Shown here: one piece after another, positions 37,521 to 45,024 of the stretch
Position numbering within the stretch: position 1 is the stretch's first letter
Layout: each line of letters opens with the position of its first letter
From: Paenibacillus caui
Lineage (GTDB): Bacteria; Bacillota; Bacilli; Paenibacillales; Paenibacillaceae
Direction: 5' to 3'
NCBI RefSeq assembly: GCF_019904135.1
Contig: NZ_JAIOGQ010000003.1
Span: forward strand, 113,594 to 177,593
DNA: 64,000 nt
Notes under the pieces: model-generated
The model's database searches: none
Told to the model about the DNA's origin: nothing
The model's input: the letters and a program-made list of their open reading frames with translations, nothing else
Position numbers and translations under genes: made by a program

Positions 37521-38267
37521 TTGATTATTTTGAAATCACCGAAAGAAATTGAAGAGATGAAGACGGCGAATCAGATTGTGGCCGATTGCCACCGGGAAGT
37601 TGCGAAGCTGATCGAGCCCGGCATTACTACGCTGGAGATTAACGATTTCGTTGCCAGACATATCACGAAGCTGGGCGGCAAGCAGTTTACAAAGGGATAT
37701 AACGGTTTTCCGGCGGAAACGTGCGCTTCGGTCAACGATGTAGTCGCTCACGGGTTTCCGAGCCAGACCCCGCTGAAAGAAGGGGATATCGCCAAAATCG
37801 ATATTGTAGTGGAATATGACGGATGGTTTGGGGATTCTGCCTGGTGCTATGCCGTTGGGGAAATCAGTGACACCGCAAGGGAACTGATGGATGTGACCAA
37901 GGAATGCCTGTACCTCGGAATTGAAAAGGCTGTTCCCGGCAACCGTCTTGGGGATGTAACTTCAGCGATCCAGGCCCATGCCGAAAGCCATGGATTTTCG
38001 GTTGTCCGGGATTTGCTCGCACACGGGGTCGGACGTTCGCTGCATGAGGAGCCGAGCTTCGAGCATATCGGGCATGCCGGCAAAGGAATTCGTCTGAGGG
38101 AAGGAATGGTGCTGACCATCGAGCCGATGATTAATGAAGGGACCTACCGGATTACGATTGATGATGATGAATGGACGGCCAGAACGGTGGATGGCAAACT
38201 GTCGGCACAATATGAGCATACAATCGCCATTACGGCCGATGGTCCGCTGATCCTGACGGCGCAATAG
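37521..38267 (+). CDS. map: Type I methionine aminopeptidase
   Basis: Removes the initiator Met. The pita-bread fold ligands are present: IDIVVEYDGWFGDSAW (two Asp), LLAHGVGRSLHEEP (His; most homologues have GHGVG), TIEPMI (Glu) and YEHTIAI (Glu). Homologues begin MII-KTP, which aligns with the TTG 6 nt after the first ATG; AAAGGGGAG lies 7 nt before that TTG but only 1-2 nt before the ATG, so I choose the TTG. 248 aa. This looks like a stand-alone second-type map copy, not the secY-adk-linked one. Confidence 0.92.
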   Translation: MIILKSPKEIEEMKTANQIVADCHREVAKLIEPGITTLEINDFVARHITKLGGKQFTKGYNGFPAETCASVNDVVAHGFPSQTPLKEGDIAKIDIVVEYDGWFGDSAWCYAVGEISDTARELMDVTKECLYLGIEKAVPGNRLGDVTSAIQAHAESHGFSVVRDLLAHGVGRSLHEEPSFEHIGHAGKGIRLREGMVLTIEPMINEGTYRITIDDDEWTARTVDGKLSAQYEHTIAITADGPLILTAQ

Positions 38268-38302
38268 GCTTCATATCCGAAAGAATGCCTAATGTAATAA
38301 AA

Positions 38303-38330
38303 TGCAGCATGACCTGAGGGTCATGCTGCA
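38303..38330 (-). terminator. Terminator for the minus-strand YjcZ-like unit
   Basis: TGCAGCATGACC-TGA-GGGTCATGCTGCA, a 12-bp stem. On the minus strand it is followed by TTTTATTACATT; on the plus strand no T tract follows. It therefore fits transcripts coming from the YjcZ-like pair. Confidence 0.7.
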
Positions 38331-38346
38331 TGCAAGTGGAAGGTAC

Positions 38347-38445
38347 TTAGATGAAAAAGGTACGGGAAATAATAACAAGCAGAATGAAAAGGACAAGAAT
38401 AGTCCCAGTAGATGTCCAAGGGCCCAAACCGCCGTAACCTGCAGC
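38347..38445 (-). other. Second YjcZ-like reading frame without ATG
   Basis: Directly after the TAG of the first microprotein, in the same frame, 32 further codons encode GYGGLGPWTSTGTILVLF-type sequence and end FFI-TAA. It is a clear homologue of the upstream copy. Differences are mostly synonymous third-position changes, which suggests the protein sequence has been under selection. There is no ATG; a TTG at codon 7 could start a 26-residue form but has no good RBS. It could be a decayed duplicate, a TTG-initiated gene, or a read-through extension. Confidence 0.5.
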
Positions 38446-38550
38446 CTAGTAAACAAATCCGAAGCTGCGGGTAATGATGACAAGCAGAATGAACAGAACC
38501 AGGATGGCTCCGGTTGAAGTCCAAGGGCCGTAACCTTCGACATGAGACAT
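38446..38550 (-). CDS. YjcZ/SscA-family sporulation microprotein
   Basis: A 34-residue protein starting MSHVEGYGPWTSTGAILV and ending TRSFGFVY. It has a short Gly/Tyr-rich head and one hydrophobic helix (GAILVLFILLVII), the layout of the YjcZ/SscA small spore proteins. The AAAGGAGGG RBS lies 7 nt upstream of the ATG. Its stop (TAG) is followed in frame by a second copy of the same sequence. Confidence 0.8.
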   Translation of the reverse strand: MSHVEGYGPWTSTGAILVLFILLVIITRSFGFVY

Positions 38551-38701
38551 TGTGTGTCCCTCCTTTTAAAGAAAAGGTTGCTTTCTGAACCATTGTATGA
38601 ACCCTGCCGTTAATCGTTATGGACATTTACCTAGGAAGAGAGCCCAAATCCCGGGAAAGAAGGCTTTAACGCGCACCCGTTTCCTGCATGCTGCCGATGT
38701 A

Positions 38702-38938
38702 CTACTCGGAGATTGTTTTTCTCATTCGACTATATTCTTCATCGCTCAGTTCGCCTTTCACATAACGTTCTTTTAATAACATCAACGGACGATCCACAAC
38801 TCGGCTCTTCATCATCAATGACCGAACGACAACATAAACCGTTGATCCGAGAATAATGACAAAGATCAATGCCCCGACCCCCATTATCATGCACATCATG
38901 AGCATCATAGAACTATTCATCATCATGCCATCCATCAT
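38702..38938 (-). CDS. Met-rich membrane protein with SHOCT domain
   Basis: A 78-residue protein. The first 19 residues contain 11 methionines and a Cys, and lead into one transmembrane helix (GVGALIFVIILGSTVYVVV). The C-terminus, LLKERYVKGELSDEEYSRM, is a SHOCT (short C-terminal) motif. I start it at the ATG 7 nt after GGAGGTGA; an ATG 17 codons upstream lacks an RBS. Met-rich heads of this kind are known from Cu(I)/Ag(I)-handling proteins, and the neighbourhood has metal-resistance remnants, so a metal link is possible. Function unknown. Confidence 0.8.
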   Translation of the reverse strand: MMDGMMMNSSMMLMMCMIMGVGALIFVIILGSTVYVVVRSLMMKSRVVDRPLMLLKERYVKGELSDEEYSRMRKTISE

Positions 38939-39008
38939 TGTGAACTCACCTCCATGACTAGGATTTGATAAATTTGGAATCGTTAGCACTGTGCTGAATT
39001 ACATTTTT

Positions 39009-39629
39009 TTATATTCTACGAAGCACAATTTTTCGATACATGCCGTTAAATAAAATAGGCGAATTTTCCTCTATTACTATTGTTGTTTTTAAATAGGGTG
39101 TGACGATTTGTTCAAAACGACGTCCAATATCCGTGCCCATAAGCTCAACGACGGGACGCAGGATTTTATTGATCACGGACAGATCCTGATCAGGGGGGAC
39201 AAATTTATCAAAGATCACGATTCTTCCCCCGGTACGGGTAACACGTAACATTTCTCGTAAACATTGGTCCGGATTTGGGACGACCGACAAGATAAGATTG
39301 GCAATAACCAGATCAAACGATTCACGAGGAAACGTAAGGTCTTGCGCATCCATTTCCATAAACGTTATCCGTGGCGAATCATATTTTTTCTTGGCTTTCT
39401 GAAGCATATCGGGTGACAAATCAATTCCCGTGATTTCCACATCTCCATCTGCCATGTACGGCAGGTCTGCTCCCGTGCCCACCCCGATAAAAAGGATTTT
39501 CTGTTGGAGCTCAACTTGAATATTCTGAAAGACCTTCTTTCGAGCAGCCAAAAACACACCCGAGTTAAAAATGAAATCGTACATCGGTGCCCAAATCTTA
39601 TAAATCACCTTATTCCAGCGATTATTCAA
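39009..39629 (-). CDS. Class I SAM-dependent methyltransferase
   Basis: A 206-residue UbiE/PmtA-like methyltransferase. Motif I is LFIGVGTGADL, motif II ITGIDLSPDML, then EMDAQDLTFP and FDLVIANLILSVV, the usual order of a Rossmann methyltransferase. The N-terminus (IYKIWAPMYDFIF) is typical of phospholipid or quinone methyltransferases, but the substrate cannot be fixed. It is on the minus strand, 70 nt from the SHOCT gene, possibly co-transcribed. Base composition is lower in GC than the surrounding housekeeping genes. Confidence 0.85.
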   Translation of the reverse strand: MNNRWNKVIYKIWAPMYDFIFNSGVFLAARKKVFQNIQVELQQKILFIGVGTGADLPYMADGDVEITGIDLSPDMLQKAKKKYDSPRITFMEMDAQDLTFPRESFDLVIANLILSVVPNPDQCLREMLRVTRTGGRIVIFDKFVPPDQDLSVINKILRPVVELMGTDIGRRFEQIVTPYLKTTIVIEENSPILFNGMYRKIVLRRI

Positions 39630-39681
39630 AATACATCACTCTTCCTTGGCTTCTTTATTGGAAAGGAGTGTTGGCTCCTTT

Positions 39682-39849
39682 TCACCGTTTAAATCGAAGC
39701 AGTCGCATACTATTCAGAATAACAAGGAGCGCTGCTCCTGTATCGCTTAAAACTGCTAGCCACAATGTCAATATATCGGGAAAAATCAATACTAACGCAA
39801 CAAATTTAATAATGAGCGAAAACCAAATGTTTTGTTTAAACAGTCGTAT
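39682..39849 (-). pseudogene. C-terminal remnant of a CadA/ZosA-type heavy-metal ATPase
   Basis: Fifty-five codons read IRLFKQNIWFSLIIKF then a membrane helix, DTGAALLVILNSMRLLRFKR and a stop. This is the last transmembrane pair of P1B-type Cd/Zn/Co ATPases, recognisable by KQNIWFSL and LLVILNSMRLL. The ATP-binding, phosphorylation and CPC regions are missing. It lies downstream of an ArsR/SmtB repressor, the usual position of cadA, so an internal deletion probably destroyed the pump gene. Confidence 0.75.
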
Positions 39850-39946
39850 TTAAGATCGTGAGACTTTTCTTGAATGTAGGTTCCTGAGGCGGGAGAGCAA
39901 CTTTGGGTTGAGCAGCATAAATCCTTTTTTCTTTATTCTCAATCAT
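39836..39946 (-). other. Short frame after arsR, possible start of the lost ATPase
   Basis: A 36-codon frame (MIENKEKRIYAAQPKVAL onward) starts 4 nt beyond the arsR stop with a GGAGGG RBS and ends at the ATPase remnant in another frame. I do not recognise its sequence. It may be the 5' end of the deleted ATPase gene or an unrelated fragment. Confidence 0.35.
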
Positions 39947-39949
39947 TCT

Positions 39950-40297
39950 TCATGCCTCCCTCCGGCAACAGTCCAATTGGTCGTTCTTATCGCAGGCCGC
40001 GACTTCTTCTTCCACTTGGTTAAAAACAACATCCATCATGATAAGCAGCTGCTTAATTTGTTTATTTCTCAAGCTGTAGTACATATACTTGCCTTCCTGC
40101 CGACCGACAATAATTCCGCAACCCTTTAAACATGCCAGGTGTTGGGATATATTTGATTGATTGCCTTTAAGCTCTTCCACAATTTGCGATACCGTTAATT
40201 CCTTGTCTTGAATGGAATGAAGTATTTGTAGCCTTGTCTTATCCGAAAAACCTCGAATAAACTTCGCCTTTACATCCAATAAATTGTTGTCCATCAT
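39950..40297 (-). CDS. ArsR/SmtB-family metal-sensing repressor
   Basis: A winged-helix repressor of 115 aa. The recognition region is NQSNISQHLACLKGCG and the wing VGRQEGKYMYYSL. Possible metal ligands are C56 and C60 in the DNA-reading helix and C102, C110, C111 at the C-terminus; the canonical ELCVCD motif of ArsR/CadC is replaced by ELTVSQ, so the sensing site differs (compare CmtR-like sensors). RBS GGAGGA precedes the ATG. Two palindromes just upstream are likely operators. Its target pump gene appears to be deleted. Confidence 0.88.
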   Translation of the reverse strand: MMDNNLLDVKAKFIRGFSDKTRLQILHSIQDKELTVSQIVEELKGNQSNISQHLACLKGCGIIVGRQEGKYMYYSLRNKQIKQLLIMMDVVFNQVEEEVAACDKNDQLDCCRREA

Positions 40298-40313
40298 GGT
40301 TCCTCCGATTCAC

Positions 40314-40329
40314 ATTAGTATTCACTAAT
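40314..40329. promoter_or_regulatory. Candidate ArsR-family operator 1
   Basis: A perfect inverted repeat, ATTAGT-ATTC-ACTAAT, 17 nt before the arsR start. AT-rich dyads of this type are bound by SmtB/ArsR proteins. Confidence 0.55.
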
Positions 40330-40338
40330 ATTAATAAC

Positions 40339-40358
40339 ATATTAGCGTTTGCTGATAT
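40339..40358. promoter_or_regulatory. Candidate ArsR-family operator 2
   Basis: A near-perfect inverted repeat, ATATTAGC-GTTT-GCTGATAT, 9 nt from operator 1. Together they form a plausible double operator for autoregulation. Confidence 0.55.
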
Positions 40359-40480
40359 GTGTGTCAATGTAAAACCCCATCATTTGCTTGATGAGGCTGT
40401 GAAGGTTAATTTGGCATTAGGTTGTCAGCAACTAGAGGACCGCTCCCCGAAAAATTTGAGCCCGAATGCGATTGAGGGAA

Positions 40481-40954
40481 TTAATGCCCGTTTGTAACCA
40501 ATCGTTCACCTATTTCTTTGAGATATTTTGATAAGCGAATACTGATCTCTGATCGTATAACGTCACGAACCATTCCAAAACGATCCTCATAACCTCTGCA
40601 AATAAACCGGTGATACACGATCAGATCCACTTGTTCGTCATTGATTATTTTAATATTGCGCTTGGATAGTTCACGCCGCAAACGGTATAAATCCTCGCTG
40701 ATTTTGTTTTTTACTACTTGGCCTGCTGCTAAATACAGCTTTTTCAAAAGATTAGAGTTGTTTTCGATATCATCGATGCTCTTTTGGACCATGCTAAGCA
40801 TGTAAGGCAGCAAAATATAGTCGCGAATCATGATCAGCTCATCCTCTGTAGGCCGATGAGAATTCCTCGCTTCGCTGTGATGCTCATATTGCTCTTGATG
40901 CTCGGTAAGCAGCATTTTGGATTTCCACCGCTCATTCCCGTCCAGTTTGCTCAT
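40481..40954 (-). CDS. YolD-like protein with long unknown C-terminal domain
   Basis: The N-terminus (MSKLDGNERWKSKMLLTEHQ) resembles YolD, the small partner often paired with UvrX/YqjW polymerases. The remaining 130 residues are charged and helical (SMVQKSIDDIENNSNLLKK, then DLYRLRRELSKRNIK) and do not look like the usual YolD body; I do not recognise them. It overlaps the polymerase gene by 4 nt (ATGA), so the two are translationally coupled and presumably share SOS control. 157 aa. Confidence 0.6.
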   Translation of the reverse strand: MSKLDGNERWKSKMLLTEHQEQYEHHSEARNSHRPTEDELIMIRDYILLPYMLSMVQKSIDDIENNSNLLKKLYLAAGQVVKNKISEDLYRLRRELSKRNIKIINDEQVDLIVYHRFICRGYEDRFGMVRDVIRSEISIRLSKYLKEIGERLVTNGH

Positions 40955-42306
40955 TTGTAATGACCTCCAATCTGTCCTGCTCTTTCACGAGCTACCCCTG
41001 ATTGCAACAAGGATGATGCCCGAATAATAGCGTCGCTTCCATATCTGTCCTTAATTTCATCGCTCGCTCTCTCCAAGGCGTATGCCTTTACCCGGTCATC
41101 AAAGAGAGTGAGTTGAAGAACGCTGTCGTCCGACAACTCCGTGAGCGAAATATGCAGGTGGCTTACAGGCATCCCCCTCCAATATTTATGGAATATTTCT
41201 CGCGCCGCTGCCGCAACTTCATGCGAGAGAGAAGTGGGGTGCTGAAGCGTAACCTGCCGATGAAACGATGACGAGCGTTCTCCATTGGTTTCCGTAGCCC
41301 CGACGGATACCACCTGACCGATGTAACCCAATCTCCTGCAGCGGCGGCAGACCTCCACCACCAGTTCCAAGAGGACGACTTCAATATCTTCAAGCTTGTG
41401 ATACAGGCTGCTTCTGAGGGCCTTTCCATGGCTTACAGACTTCAGTTTGCTGCGAATACCAGGTACGACTGGACTGGGGTCTATACCGCGTGCTGTCTGC
41501 CAATAGTATTCCGCTTGAATATCGCTCTGCCTGCCCATTTCGTACCGCATACGTCTTTTGAAATCACCGAGATCAAGTCGCGCAATATCACCAATTGTAC
41601 GAAGACCCATTCGATTGAAATGATAGGTCATTCGGGATCCCGTCATAAACATTTGATTGACCGGCAAGGGCCACAATGCGGATTCAATATTGGTTGTGTC
41701 CAGTCTAAAAATGCCTTCAGATCTTTTTTTGGCGAAATTATCAGTGGCCATTTTTGCTAATATTTTGGTGGGGCCAATTCCACAACGTGTCCAAACCCCT
41801 GTTGATAACAGAACACGAGCCTGGATCTGGCGGGCAATTTCTTCTGGAGGACCAAAACAAGTAATTGATCCTGTAACATCGAGAAACTGCTCATCAATGG
41901 AATAAGGTTCAACTTGATCCGTAAACGATTCAAATATTTCAGTAATGAGCAGGGAGACGGTGATATATGCTTGCATTCGAGGGCGTATTACGACCAACTC
42001 AGGACACTTTGCAAGAGCCTCACCCACCCTTTCCGCCGTTGTTACTCCACATGATTTAGCGACTGGGCAGGCGGCTAGAATAATCCCGGATTTTCGAGTG
42101 GGATCACCTACCGCTACCGGCTTATCTTTTAAATCTGGTCGGGCTGCCTTTTCAATTGACGCATAAAATGACTGTCCATCAACTAAAAAAATTGTACGTT
42201 CTTGGGGCAGCTTGTCGTTCAATGCAGCCGTCCCCGTAAGTTTTGAAGTAAAATCATCAGCTCCGTATCGCTCTTTCGTTTCAAGGCCCGAATGAGGATG
42301 CATCAT
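40951..42306 (-). CDS. Y-family DNA polymerase (UvrX/YqjW type)
   Basis: An error-prone translesion polymerase of about 452 aa. Catalytic residues are visible in FLVDGQSFYASIE and SIDEQFLDVTGS; the thumb and little-finger regions follow, with the helix-hairpin-helix part around LRTIGDIARLDLGDF. I choose the ATG (one of a tandem ATGATG) 5 nt after AGGTGGTGATT; the upstream frame runs through the operator region and is not translated in my view. Two LexA-like boxes lie just upstream, so induction by DNA damage is expected. Similar genes are common on phages and plasmids as well as chromosomes. Confidence 0.92.
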   Translation of the reverse strand: MMHPHSGLETKERYGADDFTSKLTGTAALNDKLPQERTIFLVDGQSFYASIEKAARPDLKDKPVAVGDPTRKSGIILAACPVAKSCGVTTAERVGEALAKCPELVVIRPRMQAYITVSLLITEIFESFTDQVEPYSIDEQFLDVTGSITCFGPPEEIARQIQARVLLSTGVWTRCGIGPTKILAKMATDNFAKKRSEGIFRLDTTNIESALWPLPVNQMFMTGSRMTYHFNRMGLRTIGDIARLDLGDFKRRMRYEMGRQSDIQAEYYWQTARGIDPSPVVPGIRSKLKSVSHGKALRSSLYHKLEDIEVVLLELVVEVCRRCRRLGYIGQVVSVGATETNGERSSSFHRQVTLQHPTSLSHEVAAAAREIFHKYWRGMPVSHLHISLTELSDDSVLQLTLFDDRVKAYALERASDEIKDRYGSDAIIRASSLLQSGVARERAGQIGGHYK

Positions 42307-42322
42307 AATCACCACCTGAATA

Positions 42323-42336
42323 CGAACATATATTCT
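42323..42336. promoter_or_regulatory. LexA (DinR) box 1
   Basis: CGAACATATATTCT matches the Bacillus SOS consensus CGAACRNRYGTTYC at 12 of 14 positions; half-sites GAAC and ATTC. It lies 17 nt before the polymerase start. Confidence 0.65.
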
Positions 42337-42355
42337 GCTATTGATTATTATACAC

Positions 42356-42369
42356 CGAACATACATTCT
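42356..42369. promoter_or_regulatory. LexA (DinR) box 2
   Basis: CGAACATACATTCT, again 12 of 14 to the consensus, 33 nt from box 1, about three helical turns. A pair of boxes on the same face would allow cooperative LexA binding. Confidence 0.65.
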
Positions 42370-42766
42370 CTATGCAAATGATTTTTACTGGAAATCATTT
42401 AAAGAAAACGATGCAGACCGTTTCGGCTGGCGATTATAGAAATGAGTCTAAGGTCCTAGTTCTGATCTGTTTGAAAAATAGTAACAAGCAGGTAATAAAT
42501 TTAGGTCTACAGACCGTTTTTTTAGCGCTTCCAGAAAGAACCATAATTGATAAAAGCCTTGATATCAAACATTTTCGTTATGAGACGAAGGTATCATTTT
42601 TGTAACTTTTGCAAAGATCAGGCAGAAATTACAACGTAACTTCGATATATCTTATAGCGTATAATTACGAAAAAGTGCACAAATCGTGTTACATATAGTG
42701 CCGGATAGCATTCCTATACAAAACTCATCATTCCCCACAAGAGCGAGGTGTACAAAGTTAAGTCTT
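42370..42766. other. Intergenic region with candidate promoter of the polysaccharide locus
   Basis: No gene is supported in this AT-rich stretch between the divergent polymerase and glycosidase genes. A perfect -10 box TATAAT lies at 42660-42665 with no convincing -35 at 16-18 nt, which suggests an activator-dependent or alternative-sigma promoter. A GAGGTG lies 16 nt before the first gene's ATG. Confidence 0.4.
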
Positions 42767-44995
42767 ATGTCGACGTTAGCGAAAAAACGAATGGCTCTCT
42801 GGATTGCGGCTAGTATTCTCCTGATCGCCGCAACCCTCGCAGCGGTTGTGCTGTATATGCCGAAACCCCCGGTCAGCTTTGCGGCTCCCGATGGAACGAG
42901 GCTCAAGTTTAAGACCTCGGGCGGCAGGTTTCTGGAATTTCAAGGAGAGGACGGGTGGAAACCCATTTTTGTCAAAGGAGTCAATCTGGGCGCCACGATT
43001 CCCGGCTATTTCCCCGGCGAGTTTCCGGCTGCCAAGGCGGATTATTTGCGCTGGTTCAAGCAGATCAAGGAGATGGGCGCAAATGTGGTGAGAATTTATA
43101 CCGTTCATAACCCTGTTTTTTATAAAGCGCTTGTAGAATTTAATCAGGATCATCAAGAGGATCCGCTTTATTTCATACAAGGCGTCTGGTCCCCCGAGGA
43201 GCAGCTGATCGAGAAGCGGGATGCATACAGCCCGGGCATCGAGGAGCGTTTTAAACAGGAAATCGGCAAAGCCGTCGGCGCCGTATACGGAAAGCTAAAC
43301 GTTCCGGATAGGCCCGGGGAGGCGGGCGGCAAATATACGGCGAATGCAGGCCCTTATTTGCTGGCCTGGCATATCGGCACCGAATGGGACCCGCAGATGG
43401 TCGAGAACACCAACAAGCAGCACGCGGATATCGCCCGCTATCAGGGCGTCTACTTCAGCGCCACCGAGGAGGCGACTCCGTTCGAAAGCTGGCTGGCGGG
43501 TCTGCTGGATGTTGCGGCCGTTAAGGAGCAGTCGTACGGGTGGCAGCACCCGATGAGCTTTACCAACTGGGTGACGACGGATGTGCTTCAGCATCCTGGA
43601 GAACCGTTCTATGAAGAGGATTTGGTCAGCGTCGATGCGACGCACATAAGGGAGTCCGACTGGAACGCCGGGTATTTTGCAGCCTATCACGTGTATCCGT
43701 ATTATCCGGATTTTTTTCATTTGGATAAGACGATACAGACGATTCCGGACGGCAGCGGCGGATTCAATACCTACAGAGCCTATCTGAAAAAGCTCAAAGC
43801 TTATTACAAGAATATTCCGCTCATGGTGACGGAATATGGCGTGCCGTCCTCGCTCGGCGTTTCCCATATCGGGGCAGGAGGCCGCAATCAGGGAGGCCAC
43901 AATGAGAAGGAACAGGGAGAAATTAACGTTTCCCTGACCCGGGATATTTATGAGGAAGGTTACGCCGGAGCGATCCTGTTTATGTGGCAGGACGAATGGT
44001 TCAAGAAAACGTGGAACACGATGCGTTTTGAAGTTCCGGGGGACCGGCGGCCCTACTGGCTCAATGTGCTCACGAACGAAGAGATGTTCGGCCTTGTGTC
44101 TATGGGACCGGGCAAGGCAGACAGCCTGATTATCGACGGCAAGCCTGGTGACTGGGACAAGCTTCCGGCAGGGGAAGTCCGGCATTGGGACGATGTGGCG
44201 CCGGGGATTGAAACGATGCGCGTCACTCACGACGAGGCCTACGTATATATCGGACTCAAGCTGAAAGAGAACTTCGATCCGCAAAAATCCCGCATTTACC
44301 TTGGAAGCAGCACCCAGCCGGGCGGGGATCAGCCTCTTCAGGAGCTGCCCGGCAAGACGCTGAGCGACGGACTTGAAGATCTGATCGTCATCGGCAAGGA
44401 TGAAGAAACACAGGTGCTTGCCGCGCCGTCGTATGATTTCCACCGCCGTCTTTACGGCAAATCCGGCTACCGGATGCTGAGCGAACCGACGACAGCGGAG
44501 AAAACGGAATTCCAGCCCTGGAAGCTGGCGATCAGTCTGACGATGACGCCGCCTCATACGCGGACGGCTCATCCGTTTCAGGACGTGACGGTGGGAAGAT
44601 TGAAGAGAGGGACCACGGACCGCAGCAGCGCTGCCTTCGACTCGCTCGCTTCCTGGCAGTACAGCGGCAAAGAAGTGGAGCTGCGCATTCCTTGGATGCT
44701 GCTCGGCTTTTCGGATCCGAGCTCGCTGCAGGTCATTGACTACAGCCCGCTCAAGCAGGACCGCATGTTTGCGGCGATCAGGACGGGCGGTATTACGTTT
44801 GTGCCGTGGATCCGGGACCTTGCAGCCGGCGGGCAGGCAGGACCATCCTCTGAAGGCGGCCGGATTGATCTTGACAAGCAGCCCAGATACACATGGAAGC
44901 AATGGGATACCGTGCAATATACCGAGTATCTGAAGGCGGGCTATTACCAAATGAAACAACTATACGAGAAGCTTCCGGACGAAAGCAACAGGTAG
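42767..44995 (+). CDS. Membrane-anchored clan GH-A glycosidase-like protein
   Basis: A protein of 742 aa with an N-terminal signal anchor (KKRMALWIAASILLIAATLA region), so the rest lies outside the cell. A TIM-barrel domain (about 45-440) starts with FVKGVNLGATIPG and has glutamates placed like the acid/base (E206 in HIGTEWDP) and nucleophile (E356 in VTEYGVPSS) of clan GH-A. A C-terminal beta-sandwich (about 470-740) beginning DSLIIDGKPGDWDKLP resembles CBM9/DOMON-type carbohydrate-binding modules. I cannot assign a GH family number. First gene of the six-gene locus; it could trim or release the polymer made by the synthase. Confidence 0.75.
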   Translation: MSTLAKKRMALWIAASILLIAATLAAVVLYMPKPPVSFAAPDGTRLKFKTSGGRFLEFQGEDGWKPIFVKGVNLGATIPGYFPGEFPAAKADYLRWFKQIKEMGANVVRIYTVHNPVFYKALVEFNQDHQEDPLYFIQGVWSPEEQLIEKRDAYSPGIEERFKQEIGKAVGAVYGKLNVPDRPGEAGGKYTANAGPYLLAWHIGTEWDPQMVENTNKQHADIARYQGVYFSATEEATPFESWLAGLLDVAAVKEQSYGWQHPMSFTNWVTTDVLQHPGEPFYEEDLVSVDATHIRESDWNAGYFAAYHVYPYYPDFFHLDKTIQTIPDGSGGFNTYRAYLKKLKAYYKNIPLMVTEYGVPSSLGVSHIGAGGRNQGGHNEKEQGEINVSLTRDIYEEGYAGAILFMWQDEWFKKTWNTMRFEVPGDRRPYWLNVLTNEEMFGLVSMGPGKADSLIIDGKPGDWDKLPAGEVRHWDDVAPGIETMRVTHDEAYVYIGLKLKENFDPQKSRIYLGSSTQPGGDQPLQELPGKTLSDGLEDLIVIGKDEETQVLAAPSYDFHRRLYGKSGYRMLSEPTTAEKTEFQPWKLAISLTMTPPHTRTAHPFQDVTVGRLKRGTTDRSSAAFDSLASWQYSGKEVELRIPWMLLGFSDPSSLQVIDYSPLKQDRMFAAIRTGGITFVPWIRDLAAGGQAGPSSEGGRIDLDKQPRYTWKQWDTVQYTEYLKAGYYQMKQLYEKLPDESNR

Positions 44996-45024
44996 TCCGG
45001 GATAAAGGAGGATGCTTTCGCATC

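Noticed and set aside
43295..44959. 554-codon open frame on the minus strand
   Set aside because: It is the exact antisense of the glycosidase-like gene, has no RBS, and encodes a His/Arg-rich sequence without recognisable domains; an effect of GC-rich codon use.
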